Shown piece after piece: positions 27,601 through 35,828 of a DNA stretch of 56,280 bases. A program made the translations under genes and the position numbers. This DNA is from an uncultured Crocinitomix sp. (GTDB lineage Bacteria > Bacteroidota > Bacteroidia > Flavobacteriales_D > Crocinitomicaceae). Every line of letters begins with the position of its first letter. Position 1 is the first letter of the stretch. The DNA lies in NCBI GenBank assembly GCA_937136425.1, contig CAKZON010000059.1:1-56280 (forward strand). The letters are read 5' to 3'. Below the pieces are notes generated by a model. The model ran no database searches, was not told the origin of the DNA, and saw only the letters and a list, made by a program, of their open reading frames with translations.

Positions 27601-29200
27601 TCTCTCTATTCAGCACAAAATCATTGATTTTTATAATAACCTTGGCGAACAAGAGAAGCAAGATTTCAGACTTACCTTTAAAGATGAAAAAAGACTTTTC
27701 CCATTCTTTAATTCGGCTTTTATAAATGACATAATTGAAGGACACCAGTACATTTCGTATACTTCACTAAATCAATTGCAAATTGAAGAACTAACGTCAA
27801 CTTATTTAAGTTACATTGCACAATCACGCAACCACATTCTTGAAAATCAAGATAAAATTGCTTCTCTTTTCAACCTTCTGAAAGACAATGAAACAATATT
27901 CACCAAGACAGTTGACAAATTAATTGAAACTGATTTGTTTTGGGAAGATGATTTAGACTTTGTAAGCGCCGCAATAAGAGTTAAACCAATCTCTTTTAGA
28001 TGGCAATTATTGGCTAAACATATAAAAAATGGAAAGGTTGAACTGATTCAGTTATTCTACAAACACTCGCCTATTCATAAAGAACTTTTACATGTCATAA
28101 ATGAAGTTAACCTTGCCGGAAAACTGAGCATCCTTACCTGGTTGGATAAATTACCAGAGCAAACGTTGTATTTCCCGCAGTTGTTTGACACATTGGTTAC
28201 AATGCGTCAAGATGCAGAAATAACACCAATAGTGCTCCGTTTAATGTATAAAATGTGCAACTACGATCAAAAGTTTGTTCCTGACACATTAGAATATTTG
28301 CAAACTACTCTTTCAAATTCTGACACACTATTGCAAATTAATATCCTAAATGATCTTTTAGTAAACGAATCAGAAAAGATATTAGCAATTCAAAGCGCTA
28401 AAGAATTTTTACTCTCAAAATTTGAACAAACAGAACAACACACAATTGCAATATCCTGCATTATTCAATCGATCAATTGGTTAAATCCTATTGATGTTGA
28501 TTTTTTATTGCAGCATTTTAAACGTCAACAAGAATTTGATTCAGCTATCATTTCAACCACTATTGACGCTCTTGAGACTTTAACACCAGAACAGCAAACT
28601 CCAATTTTAATAGAGTTGAGTAAAATCAAAGCTTTCAAAAACGAAACTTACTTTGCCATTATGCTTCACTTTGGAGCAGATTATCAAGCATTAGAATTGT
28701 TAGAAGAAGCTGATAAAAGAAATATAATAACATACATAAAATCGCAAGTATTAGCACAAAACATTGCAGATGAACATGCGCTAAGAGCAATAATTAAAAG
28801 TATGGGGGCTTATGATGTTCCAAACTATGACCAACTACTAGAAACTTTACTGAACGAACATAAGTCGTCTAAAATAAGAAGCTTAGCGTTAAGAGGGTTG
28901 AAAAAAACAGTTGCTAAATCACGATATCTAGAAATTTGCCAATCCTTATTAACACATAAGGACATTGGTTTGCTTAAACAAGCAATTAGCACACTTACAC
29001 ATTCCAAAAAAGCAGAAATTACTCCTACGCTAGTTCCACTCTTATTTCATAAAAATTCGCGCATAAATAAATTGGCACTCAACGGTTTTACAATTTTAAA
29101 CGAATTGGCACTACCATTTCTTAAAAAAGAGGTTTCTAAAGCGCGCCCAGATAAACGAAAAACTATTGAAGAACTAATTACAAGATTGGAACAGGTCTAA
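24632..29200 (+). CDS. Giant HEAT-like repeat protein, 1522 residues
   Basis: A single frame of 1522 residues with no signal peptide, membrane segment or catalytic motif. Nearly the whole length is alpha-helical repeats of roughly 35-45 residues resembling HEAT/ARM units, for example LSILSKLVLHDNEEVRNRAV, KKAVVDYLSLHWNYSAIQPL and the C-terminal SKIRSLALRGLKK...LLKQAISTLTH. It is likely a cytoplasmic scaffold. It stands alone: convergent with the sugar transferase gene (6 bases apart) and divergent from the PKD gene. Function unknown; long HEAT proteins occur in trafficking and defence, but nothing here points to one. Confidence 0.7.
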   Translation: MNNGLTPNEIFNHHVRITSYLEAKNTVLSDTERLDILKIANRSASYPYEVQFKIAQLFVKYNTQLTLPNWQYETMPKKVELEWLKACFLHDSNWKIDPTNPFHILILTDLLSSSIIVPQTRITLFLESNIYLLQKHAILFIKRGLEKGHYNFKWAKSRIKSLFNSENDSLILGALEVINHFPFIFDDFPEKEFWIISKKSETIQTAFIDQLKHHPNHELMQRILEGESWSLEIKKVVINNLKHANNAAIIPTLFNLFKRSDERLGSTIVKTLINLNKRGFKLDKKQLNILLETYAKSNYYRGSEIAELIAEIDQEKLNLFTQNQNTSLKRKLSLLVSLNNKKGHEALCKLYPTLKKGSEKTLVLDAFLALSHFNSEDSILSHFDELPGQSMRFLYYLGNNKTANFLKEKLNINAPTFEKINVYDWEEQAVTFLLELSTKPADILNEIAKWNPPYFNQITAALHPQVDGSFFEQIAPKLASSSSPSDLKRLMKKLISFEDKRGLSILSKLVLHDNEEVRNRAVKSIGKLLGNLYDNKKISPRTLLKYSVDEAVLKAKTFLLINLLKQEQHNFENQTIILQYLANAADKDLIEQNMEIFLAPNNVHLEKIGIEIIGNTKSNNLSKKLLPFLTLDSDIFRMRQAIIASKKIGSHALTESIIKLLHHRNMNIKKAVVDYLSLHWNYSAIQPLFNILKYNDNSGLRAAVKAALKNMLFGGYLSYALNVLEYCKTNREKELMLNAIDSEDYKLINEIGRIHANRGFNIEMNEAQNSIKESGLQLNSEAITSCQNAMQELIANDSDKNKKRLRKSIQLLNKHEFVLITDELRLNIEHHPELAFSLLDILRQRGGIIDPKNLYIAASANDNDIRNWAFPAFLQTENNFDKVQQLKMNKNLAKLTTEYFISTNSKKVINWAINEHDDNLAQHIFNSFKHWEFQEVEQLNTALLSNNTRHVLRWLSHNPLIKSITLPTLFKLCKTQDKVSLIEKLSEEDILSIQHKIIDFYNNLGEQEKQDFRLTFKDEKRLFPFFNSAFINDIIEGHQYISYTSLNQLQIEELTSTYLSYIAQSRNHILENQDKIASLFNLLKDNETIFTKTVDKLIETDLFWEDDLDFVSAAIRVKPISFRWQLLAKHIKNGKVELIQLFYKHSPIHKELLHVINEVNLAGKLSILTWLDKLPEQTLYFPQLFDTLVTMRQDAEITPIVLRLMYKMCNYDQKFVPDTLEYLQTTLSNSDTLLQINILNDLLVNESEKILAIQSAKEFLLSKFEQTEQHTIAISCIIQSINWLNPIDVDFLLQHFKRQQEFDSAIISTTIDALETLTPEQQTPILIELSKIKAFKNETYFAIMLHFGADYQALELLEEADKRNIITYIKSQVLAQNIADEHALRAIIKSMGAYDVPNYDQLLETLLNEHKSSKIRSLALRGLKKTVAKSRYLEICQSLLTHKDIGLLKQAISTLTHSKKAEITPTLVPLLFHKNSRINKLALNGFTILNELALPFLKKEVSKARPDKRKTIEELITRLEQV

Positions 29201-29206
29201 TACAAC

Positions 29207-30559
29207 CTAATAAGCATTCTTACTTTTGAAAAAGAGAACGTCCACAATTGTTTTGTATATAATTACTAAATCCAAATACAGTGTCCAACTTCGAAGATAA
29301 AGAATGTCTATTCGAATTCGGTTGGACATTGAGCTTTTACCATTTGTTTCGCCACGGTGCCCTGTAATCTGAGATAATCCCGTAATTCCGGGTTTAACTA
29401 ATATTCGATCATTGTAATTGCTGATGGTTGAATCGTATTTATCGTTCAAATCTTTAATGTGAGGTCTGGGGCCAACAACCGACATTTGACCTCTAAAAAC
29501 ATTAATAAATTGCGGCAATTCATCAATACTCAATTTTCTAATTACACGACCAACTTTTGTAATTCTCGGATCATTTTTAGTTGCTTGCTTTATGCCTGAA
29601 TCTTGCCGCATAGATCTAAACTTAAGGCACATAAAATATTTTCCATTTCTTCCTGCCCTAGGTTGAATGAAAAATACTGGTCCTTTAGATTCTAACTTAA
29701 TTATGATTCCTAAAATGACAGTGACCCAACTTAATATTGTTATTATTACAATGGTTGAAAATAGCAAATCAAAGCACCGTTTTATAATTAAGTTTTTTTG
29801 ATCAATTAATGGGTAATTCTCTAAATCCAGTTCTGAATATTCTAAAGCAATGGACTCAAAACTAGAGTCCTCTTGCTCCTCAGCAGCATTATCAGAAACA
29901 ACATGTACATTAACACCATATTGAAAAGAGAATGCTAAAAGTTTAGAAATATCATCTTGTGAAACACACCGTGAGGAACAATAAATTTCATTTAAACCAT
30001 TATTTAAAATCAAATCCTGAATTGGCTCTTGTTTAAACTCATTTAATTTACCTTCTAAAATATGACCATAGCTCTTTTTCGATAAAAAACGATTAGAGAG
30101 TTGATCCATTACTGGTGTATCTCCAATAATTAAAAATCGATTATACCCTCTACCTTTAATCCTATAAAAGCGTAAAATAAACACAAAAATTAATCGGCTC
30201 ATTAAAACAAAGAGAATTGGTAATGCATCCCAAAAAGATGGCCAAGACATGCGTGAATTTAAAATAGCATAGCTTAATCCGTATAAAATGAAAAAAGTCA
30301 ATAATTGGCGAACAGTTAAGCCCAACAACTTATAATGGCTGATATATCGCCGTCCTACTAATCGAGGATAATTCATCAAATTAGCAATTCCCCAAATGCT
30401 CAAAATAACTAAAAGATGCTCGGCAGTGAAAAACAGATAATGAATCCCTGCCAAAATCAAAGAATCAAAAAGCACACAAGCTAAAAAATAGTGGAAATAT
30501 TTGGGTGTTTTTCTGCTCATTGACATTTCTGCTGTAAAAATAGATATTCTGAATGACAA
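29207..30559 (-). CDS. Polyprenyl-phosphate sugar-1-phosphate transferase (WcaJ-type)
   Basis: A 450-residue membrane enzyme. The N-terminal part has about four to five hydrophobic helices and a Rossmann-like middle domain (NRFLIIGDTPVMDQLSNRFL). The C-terminal bacterial sugar-transferase domain begins at KRCFDLLFSTIVIITIL and has KLESKGPVFFIQPRAG, LKFRSMR, KLSIDELPQFINVFRGQMS, VVGPRPH and KPGITGLSQITGHRG. It should load the first sugar phosphate onto undecaprenyl phosphate for exopolysaccharide or O-antigen synthesis. The start may be the internal Met12 or Met14 (30526/30520). No glycosyltransferases are adjacent, which is unusual. Confidence 0.9.
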   Translation of the reverse strand: MSFRISIFTAEMSMSRKTPKYFHYFLACVLFDSLILAGIHYLFFTAEHLLVILSIWGIANLMNYPRLVGRRYISHYKLLGLTVRQLLTFFILYGLSYAILNSRMSWPSFWDALPILFVLMSRLIFVFILRFYRIKGRGYNRFLIIGDTPVMDQLSNRFLSKKSYGHILEGKLNEFKQEPIQDLILNNGLNEIYCSSRCVSQDDISKLLAFSFQYGVNVHVVSDNAAEEQEDSSFESIALEYSELDLENYPLIDQKNLIIKRCFDLLFSTIVIITILSWVTVILGIIIKLESKGPVFFIQPRAGRNGKYFMCLKFRSMRQDSGIKQATKNDPRITKVGRVIRKLSIDELPQFINVFRGQMSVVGPRPHIKDLNDKYDSTISNYNDRILVKPGITGLSQITGHRGETNGKSSMSNRIRIDILYLRSWTLYLDLVIIYKTIVDVLFFKSKNAY

Positions 30560-30694
30560 TAAATACTTGAATTACTCATTCATAACTACCAATAAATAAA
30601 TCGTTTATTTATTCCTGAAGTTTAGAAAGCAGTTCTCTTAATTAATCGTTATCTTGTTCCCCTTGAATAAGCCTAACGCAGCGGACCTGATACT

Positions 30695-31594
30695 TTGAAA
30701 ACTGAAATACTAAAATACTTGTGTTATTTCGACATCTTTAGTCATCCTTTACATAAAAGGGAATTGATTCGATTATGTAACACTAACGAAAGCGATCTAA
30801 ATCGAGAAATTGATGCGCTAAAGAATGCAGGACATTGCTATGAAATGCAAGATTTTGTTAGTATTCGGGCGGAAATCCTTCCCTTGATTGAAGAACGTGA
30901 ATTAAAAGAAAAACGAGCAGAAAAATACTTCGATAAACTTCCTTTTTATGCCCGTTTAATTCGCTCATTTCCGTTTGTTAAAGGCATTGCCATTTCAGGC
31001 TCGCTATCTAAAAATGTGATGCATGAAGATGGCGATATTGATTATTTTATAATTACTGACAAAGGCAGATTATGGATTTGCAGAACTTTTTTAGTGGTTT
31101 TTAAAAAAATATTTCTGCTGAATTCTAAAAAATATTTTTGTGTAAATTATTTCGTAGATGAAGAAAACCTTTTCATTCCAGACGAAAATATTTTCACAGC
31201 AATTGAGATTCAATACTTATTACCTGTCTATAATAATGAAATCATCTCCAAATTTAGAACAGAAAACAATTGGTCTACCAAGTTTATTAACCCATTTGAG
31301 CGTTTTATAGATGTAAAAGAAGTGAAGGGAAAAAGCTGGATTGGTCGATTTATACAGTTCGTTTTTAAAGGAAAAATGGGTGACAGATTTGATCTTTATT
31401 TAATGAAATTCACCTATAAAAAATGGGAGAAAAAATTTAAACACTTTGATGCAGCCAAATTTAATTTGACCATGCGATCTAACCGTGGTGTTTCAAAGCA
31501 TCATCCTAGAGACTTTCAAAATAGAGTATTAAAAGAATACGCTGAACGAATGGATAGATTTGAACAGAATATTGAATCAACTACTGTAGAATGA
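30695..31594 (+). CDS. Minimal nucleotidyltransferase-domain protein
   Basis: A 299-residue protein; the start chosen is TTG at 30695, as the first ATG is far inside the first domain. Residues 1-55 resemble a winged helix (KYLCYFDIFSHPLHKREL). At about 97-120 IAISGSLSKNVMHEDGDIDY shows the polymerase-beta-type nucleotidyltransferase motif GS...D-x-D (Gly102, Ser103, Asp114, Asp116). The C-terminus is basic and aromatic. Its stop overlaps the start of the radical SAM gene by four bases, so the two are translationally coupled. Substrate unknown. Confidence 0.75.
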   Translation: MKTEILKYLCYFDIFSHPLHKRELIRLCNTNESDLNREIDALKNAGHCYEMQDFVSIRAEILPLIEERELKEKRAEKYFDKLPFYARLIRSFPFVKGIAISGSLSKNVMHEDGDIDYFIITDKGRLWICRTFLVVFKKIFLLNSKKYFCVNYFVDEENLFIPDENIFTAIEIQYLLPVYNNEIISKFRTENNWSTKFINPFERFIDVKEVKGKSWIGRFIQFVFKGKMGDRFDLYLMKFTYKKWEKKFKHFDAAKFNLTMRSNRGVSKHHPRDFQNRVLKEYAERMDRFEQNIESTTVE

Positions 31595-33039
31595 AAATTT
31601 TATTTACACATAGCTACTTTCTTTACTTTGACCCTAAACAATTCGAACTTAGTAAACCATATCCGCCATTAGGTACAATTACAGCCGCCGGCTATTTACG
31701 TGAGAAAGGATATGACATTGCATTATTTGACACTTTCTTTTCACGAAATCCTAAGGATGTGAATGCCGAATTAGATAAAAACCAACCTGATGTTTTGGTT
31801 ATTTATGATGATGGCTTCAATTACTTGACAAAAATGTGTTTGACTCGCATGCGTGAAGCGGCATTTGAAATGATTCAATGTGCCAAGGCAAAGGGTGTTC
31901 ATGTAATTGTTGCAAGTAGTGATTCAACAGATCATTATGAAGAGTATTTAGAAAAAGGAGCAGATGAAATTGTATTGGGAGAAGGAGAATTAACACTTTT
32001 AGATCTTGTTAACACTATAAAAAATAAAGGCGCCGTGCAAGATTTAGACGGAATTGCCTTTAAAGTAAATGATGAGATTAAGAAAAACTCTAAACGTCCT
32101 ATTTTAACAGATTTGGACAGTATTCCCATTCCGGCGTGGGATTTAATCGATATTAAACCTTACCAAACAGCTTGGAGCAAACATGGTTACTTCTCTGTGA
32201 ATGTAGCCACTACCAGAGGGTGTCCTTATAAATGTAATTGGTGTGCAAAACCTATTTATGGCAATCGCTATAATAGCAGATCTCCGCAGCATGTAGTCCG
32301 TGAAATCCAATATATGCAATCCTTATTTAAATTTGATCATATTTGGTTTGGAGACGATATTTTTGGTTTAAAGCCAAGTTGGGTTCAAGAATTTAATCAA
32401 GAATTAAAAGCGCAAGGCGTTTCAATTCGCTATAAAATACAATCGCGGGCAGATTTACTATTGAAAGATGATACTATTGATAATTTAGCTGAATCAGGCT
32501 GTGATGAAATATGGATTGGAGCAGAAAGTGGCTCTCAAAAAATATTAGACGCCATGGATAAGGGAACTTCCTTGGATCAAATAAAAGAAAGCACTCGTTT
32601 AATGAAGCAAGGTGGAATAAAGCCATGCTATTTTCTGCAGTTTGGTTATTTAACTGAAACTTGGGAGGATATAAAATTAACGCTAAACTTGCTTTTTGAG
32701 CAAATGCCATATGACATTGGAGTATCTGTCTCCTATCCGCTTCCTGGCACAAAATTCTTTGATATTGTCAAGTCACAATTAAATGACAAAGCCAATTGGG
32801 AAGATTCAGACGAACTACTTTTAATGTATAAAAGCACTTATTCACCTGACTTTTATAAACGATTACACCGTTACATACATAAACGTTTTCGTCAAAAACA
32901 AGCAGTTGAACTAATGAAAAAAGGCAATTTCAAAAAATTGCCAAAGTGGGGTTATTTTAAAATAAGTTCAAATTTGATTTACTTGCAACTGTTATGGTTA
33001 AAGCGTAAAAGTAATGAAGAAACGGCTGTTGTTTCTTAG
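31591..33039 (+). CDS. B12-binding radical SAM enzyme (first of three)
   Basis: A 482-residue protein. The N-terminal cobalamin-binding-like domain (about 1-160) begins LFTHSYFLYFDPKQFELSKP and includes PPLGTITAAGYLREKGYDIA and ADEIVLGEGELTLLDL. The radical SAM core starts with TTRGCPYKCNWC (Cys211, Cys215, Cys218), followed by the family's WFGDDIFGL and AESGSQKILDAMDKG motifs. Related enzymes methylate or rearrange unreactive carbon. The last 40 residues are basic. It overlaps the nucleotidyltransferase gene by four bases. Function cannot be deduced. Confidence 0.9.
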   Translation: MKILFTHSYFLYFDPKQFELSKPYPPLGTITAAGYLREKGYDIALFDTFFSRNPKDVNAELDKNQPDVLVIYDDGFNYLTKMCLTRMREAAFEMIQCAKAKGVHVIVASSDSTDHYEEYLEKGADEIVLGEGELTLLDLVNTIKNKGAVQDLDGIAFKVNDEIKKNSKRPILTDLDSIPIPAWDLIDIKPYQTAWSKHGYFSVNVATTRGCPYKCNWCAKPIYGNRYNSRSPQHVVREIQYMQSLFKFDHIWFGDDIFGLKPSWVQEFNQELKAQGVSIRYKIQSRADLLLKDDTIDNLAESGCDEIWIGAESGSQKILDAMDKGTSLDQIKESTRLMKQGGIKPCYFLQFGYLTETWEDIKLTLNLLFEQMPYDIGVSVSYPLPGTKFFDIVKSQLNDKANWEDSDELLLMYKSTYSPDFYKRLHRYIHKRFRQKQAVELMKKGNFKKLPKWGYFKISSNLIYLQLLWLKRKSNEETAVVS

Positions 33040-33050
33040 GGAAGTTTTTT

Positions 33051-33480
33051 CGTGCAGGATTGCAAATCCTACACAGCCGTGAAAGTCTTTAGAACCAAAA
33101 TCTGCGCAGCCTCCGCGCTTCGCAGGATTTGTAATCCTGCGCTAACTCGGTTAAAAAATTTCCCATCACTTAATAAACAAACCGTTTCGTGCAGGATTGC
33201 AAATCCTGCGCTAACTTGGCAAAAAATTTCCCATCACTTAATAAACAAACCGTTTCGTGCAGGATTGTAAATCCTACACAGCCGTGGAAAGTCTTGAAAA
33301 CTACAAAAGCGCACGTTTAACAGGATTGCAAATCCTGCGCTAACTTGGCAAAAAATTTCCCATCACTTAATAAACAAACCGTTTCGTGCAGGAATGTAAA
33401 TCCTACACAGCCGTGAAAGTCTTTAGAACTACAAAAGCGCACGTTTAACAGGATTTGTAATCCTGCGTTAACTTGGCTAA
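33051..33480. repeat. Array of seven short palindromes with conserved spacers
   Basis: The 448-base gap between convergent genes is filled by an array. Cores with the pattern caggattnnaaatcct lie at 33055, 33123, 33192, 33260, 33321, 33389 and 33449 (each 16-17 bases and nearly self-complementary). Two types occur: one ending ...cctacacagccgtg and one ending ...cctgcgctaacttgg. A spacer beginning aaaatttcccatcacttaa follows three of the second-type copies. Start-to-start distances are 60-69 bases. This resembles a REP/BIME-like element; it lacks Cas genes and the spacers are repeated, so it is not CRISPR. The open frame over it (33052-33270) is not a gene. Confidence 0.85.
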
Positions 33481-33487
33481 GAAATCA

Positions 33488-34150
33488 TTACACCTTCTGA
33501 ATCCGATAAATAAAACTAATCTCTCCCCATTTTTTCTTTTGCAAAACCGTTGAAAATTTCAACTGACTCTTTTCTGCAATTGCTTTTATTCGCTCAAATT
33601 CGCAATCCTCTGACAAAATCATGAATACTTCAGATTCGGCGTTAAAATACTGCGGTAATGCAGGAAATAATTTTTCAAAATATTCAAAAGCCGCCCCACA
33701 GAACCAGGCCTCCTCTGCTCTGTTTTTAGGATCTTTTGGATAATATGGCGGGTTGATGATTATTGTATCAAATATTTGTACAGGAATAGCGTCAAACAAA
33801 TCTGATAAGACGCTATTCAGCTTCACACCATTTCGATCAGCATTATGTTGAGCATTTTCAATTGCAGCCTCGTTAATATCAGATGCTGTAACATTTGCAC
33901 CTTGCTTTGCTGCCAAAACACTAACCAATCCAGTCCCACACCCCAATTCTAAAAACTGCTTTCCCTTCAAGTCTTTCTCCTCTAAAAACTGAAGTAACAT
34001 TTTAGTACTAATGGTAAATTGAGGAAAAAAAACACCCGGATTAACAATTCCATTTATGTTTTTATAACGGTATGGTCGTGGCTTTTTAAAATAATGCTTC
34101 ACATAAAACTGCAGCACAGGACTGATTATTTTAGCAGGAATTCGTCTCAT
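33488..34150 (-). CDS. SAM methyltransferase with NPPY motif (PrmC/TrmN-like)
   Basis: A 220-residue enzyme. Motif I is FLELGCGTGLVSVL (about 67-80), the acidic post-motif is ASDINEAAIENAQHNADRNG, and the catalytic motif is IIINPPYYPKD (Asn133 to Tyr136). NPPY is typical of N-methylation of amino groups in proteins (PrmC) or bases. Substrate not deducible. It is 7 bases downstream of a B12-binding radical SAM gene on the same strand, so the two are one operon, and its substrate may be linked to that enzyme. The protein ends at the palindrome array. Confidence 0.88.
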   Translation of the reverse strand: MRRIPAKIISPVLQFYVKHYFKKPRPYRYKNINGIVNPGVFFPQFTISTKMLLQFLEEKDLKGKQFLELGCGTGLVSVLAAKQGANVTASDINEAAIENAQHNADRNGVKLNSVLSDLFDAIPVQIFDTIIINPPYYPKDPKNRAEEAWFCGAAFEYFEKLFPALPQYFNAESEVFMILSEDCEFERIKAIAEKSQLKFSTVLQKKKWGEISFIYRIQKV

Positions 34151-34157
34151 GACTACA

Positions 34158-35669
34158 CTATTCGCTGTAAAATCCTTCTATTTCTGGTTGGCGATATTTC
34201 CAAATTTTATGCAAAACCTTAATTTCATAAGGGTAATTATAAATTCCAGATCGATAACGCCACCAAGCCGCGGTTCGCAATAACGTCCGTTTCACTCCTG
34301 ACACTCGAAAGTCAGAACTTGTCGGATAATATCCGTTAAGAACGGTTTCAAAATTCTTGATTTTATCCACCATTGCTGAAGTTAACCAAGGCGTTAATGG
34401 ATTTTTTCTAAGATCAAAGTTTTCCCATGAAGGATCTAACCACTCCTCTAATGTAGCAGGGAAAGAAAATCCTGCTTTTGTAATTTGTTCATATAGATCT
34501 GATCCTTCGGTAGGAACAGGGCTGTATAAATAAATGATTATTTCCGTTTTTGGATTAAGACGTTTAATTTTTTTGATAAAGTTAATGTCATCATCAATTT
34601 GCTTCATCACCTTAACCTTGTCATCTCCTGGCATTCCTAAAACAAAAGAATATTCTGGAATAATATCAAATTGACTTAAACGCACGGCGAACTTTTCAAT
34701 TTGTTCGGCGGTTTGAGTTCCTCCTTTATCCATTTGTTTAAGTACTTCATCACTTCCAGTTTCTGCCCCAAAAAAGATCATTTTGCAACCTGCATCACTC
34801 ATCAACTGCAAATCCTCATCTGAATATTTATCTAGTGTATCAATCCGTCCTTCTCCCCACCACTTTATATTATCATTCAGGATTAACTTAGAAAATTCTA
34901 CAACTCTTTTTCTAGATGTAAAAAAATTATTGTCGTGAAATTCTAATGAATCAACTCCATAAGTATCCTTTAACCATTTTACCTCCTGATACATGTTTTC
35001 AGCCGACTTACCTTTCCAACGCGCATTATAAATAGGAACAACTGCACAAAATGAACAAGTAAATGGACAACCAAAACTAGAATGATAAGCCATGGTTTTG
35101 TTCCCCATAAATGTTTTTGCTAAATACTTCTGAACAGGATAAAATTGGTTAAAATCAGCATAAGGCATTCCTGGTAAATCATCCGGATTCAACAATTCCT
35201 CTTTTCTGGTTTTAACTATATCGCCCTCCGCATTCTTATAAATCAAATTTTTGATTTCATCAATTGGCTCATTATTTTCCCAGGCTTTTAGCAAATTAGG
35301 AAATGCCTTATCTCCAGGGCCTGCAATAACAATATCTACAAAATTACTTTCCAACACTACTTTATATTGATTTGTTGCAAAATAACCTCCCCAAATAATT
35401 TTTACTGCTGGAAAATTTTCTCGAATTTGTTTACTAATAGGAATCGCCTCTCTTAATTGGGGACCAGGCATAACTGTACACCCAAAATAGCTAATGCCAT
35501 TTTCCGAAATTAATTGTTGAATTTTTTCCGCAGGATTTTTTTCTAAGTTTCCATCTACGTAAAACACCTCGTGCGAATCATTAACAGATGCCGCAACTTG
35601 AAGAATAGAATTGGGAACACGGTGTTTCCATTTACCACTTCTTGGATTAAACAGTAGAATTTTTTTCAT
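34158..35669 (-). CDS. B12-binding radical SAM enzyme (second of three)
   Basis: A 503-residue protein with an N-terminal cobalamin-binding domain (KILLFNPRSGKWKHRVPNSI, GCTVMPGPQLREAIPISKQI, IIWGGYFATNQ) and a radical SAM core with FGCPFTCSFC (Cys201, Cys205, Cys208). Later motifs are LEFHDNNFF, GRIDTL and IFFGAETGSDEVLKQMDKGG. The arrangement is the usual one of cobalamin-dependent radical SAM proteins, including methylases for lipids and hopanoids. Its product is unknown; it is cotranscribed with the NPPY methyltransferase. It has its own divergent gap with the heme lipoprotein gene. Confidence 0.9.
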   Translation of the reverse strand: MKKILLFNPRSGKWKHRVPNSILQVAASVNDSHEVFYVDGNLEKNPAEKIQQLISENGISYFGCTVMPGPQLREAIPISKQIRENFPAVKIIWGGYFATNQYKVVLESNFVDIVIAGPGDKAFPNLLKAWENNEPIDEIKNLIYKNAEGDIVKTRKEELLNPDDLPGMPYADFNQFYPVQKYLAKTFMGNKTMAYHSSFGCPFTCSFCAVVPIYNARWKGKSAENMYQEVKWLKDTYGVDSLEFHDNNFFTSRKRVVEFSKLILNDNIKWWGEGRIDTLDKYSDEDLQLMSDAGCKMIFFGAETGSDEVLKQMDKGGTQTAEQIEKFAVRLSQFDIIPEYSFVLGMPGDDKVKVMKQIDDDINFIKKIKRLNPKTEIIIYLYSPVPTEGSDLYEQITKAGFSFPATLEEWLDPSWENFDLRKNPLTPWLTSAMVDKIKNFETVLNGYYPTSSDFRVSGVKRTLLRTAAWWRYRSGIYNYPYEIKVLHKIWKYRQPEIEGFYSE

Positions 35670-35828
35670 AATTAAAGTCGCCTAAATTAGCATTGAACTA
35701 GGCAGTGTTACCAAATATACAGATTTGTTTGTCCATTGCAAGAGAAAAAAGATGCAATCATAAAAATTACCTGTTAGCCATGTTTTAGCTTAAACGAAAC
35801 CATTAACTTTACAAGGACACTGCTGCGA

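Noticed and set aside
24632..29200. Defence-system component
   Set aside because: HEAT-like repeats occur in some defence proteins, but no nuclease, ATPase or partner gene is nearby.
33052..33270. Open frame of 72 codons over the palindrome array
   Set aside because: Its residues repeat (CRIANPALT) only because the DNA repeats; no start context and no family match.
33051..33480. CRISPR array
   Set aside because: Repeats are 16-17 base palindromes of two types, spacers are themselves repeated, and no cas gene is present.
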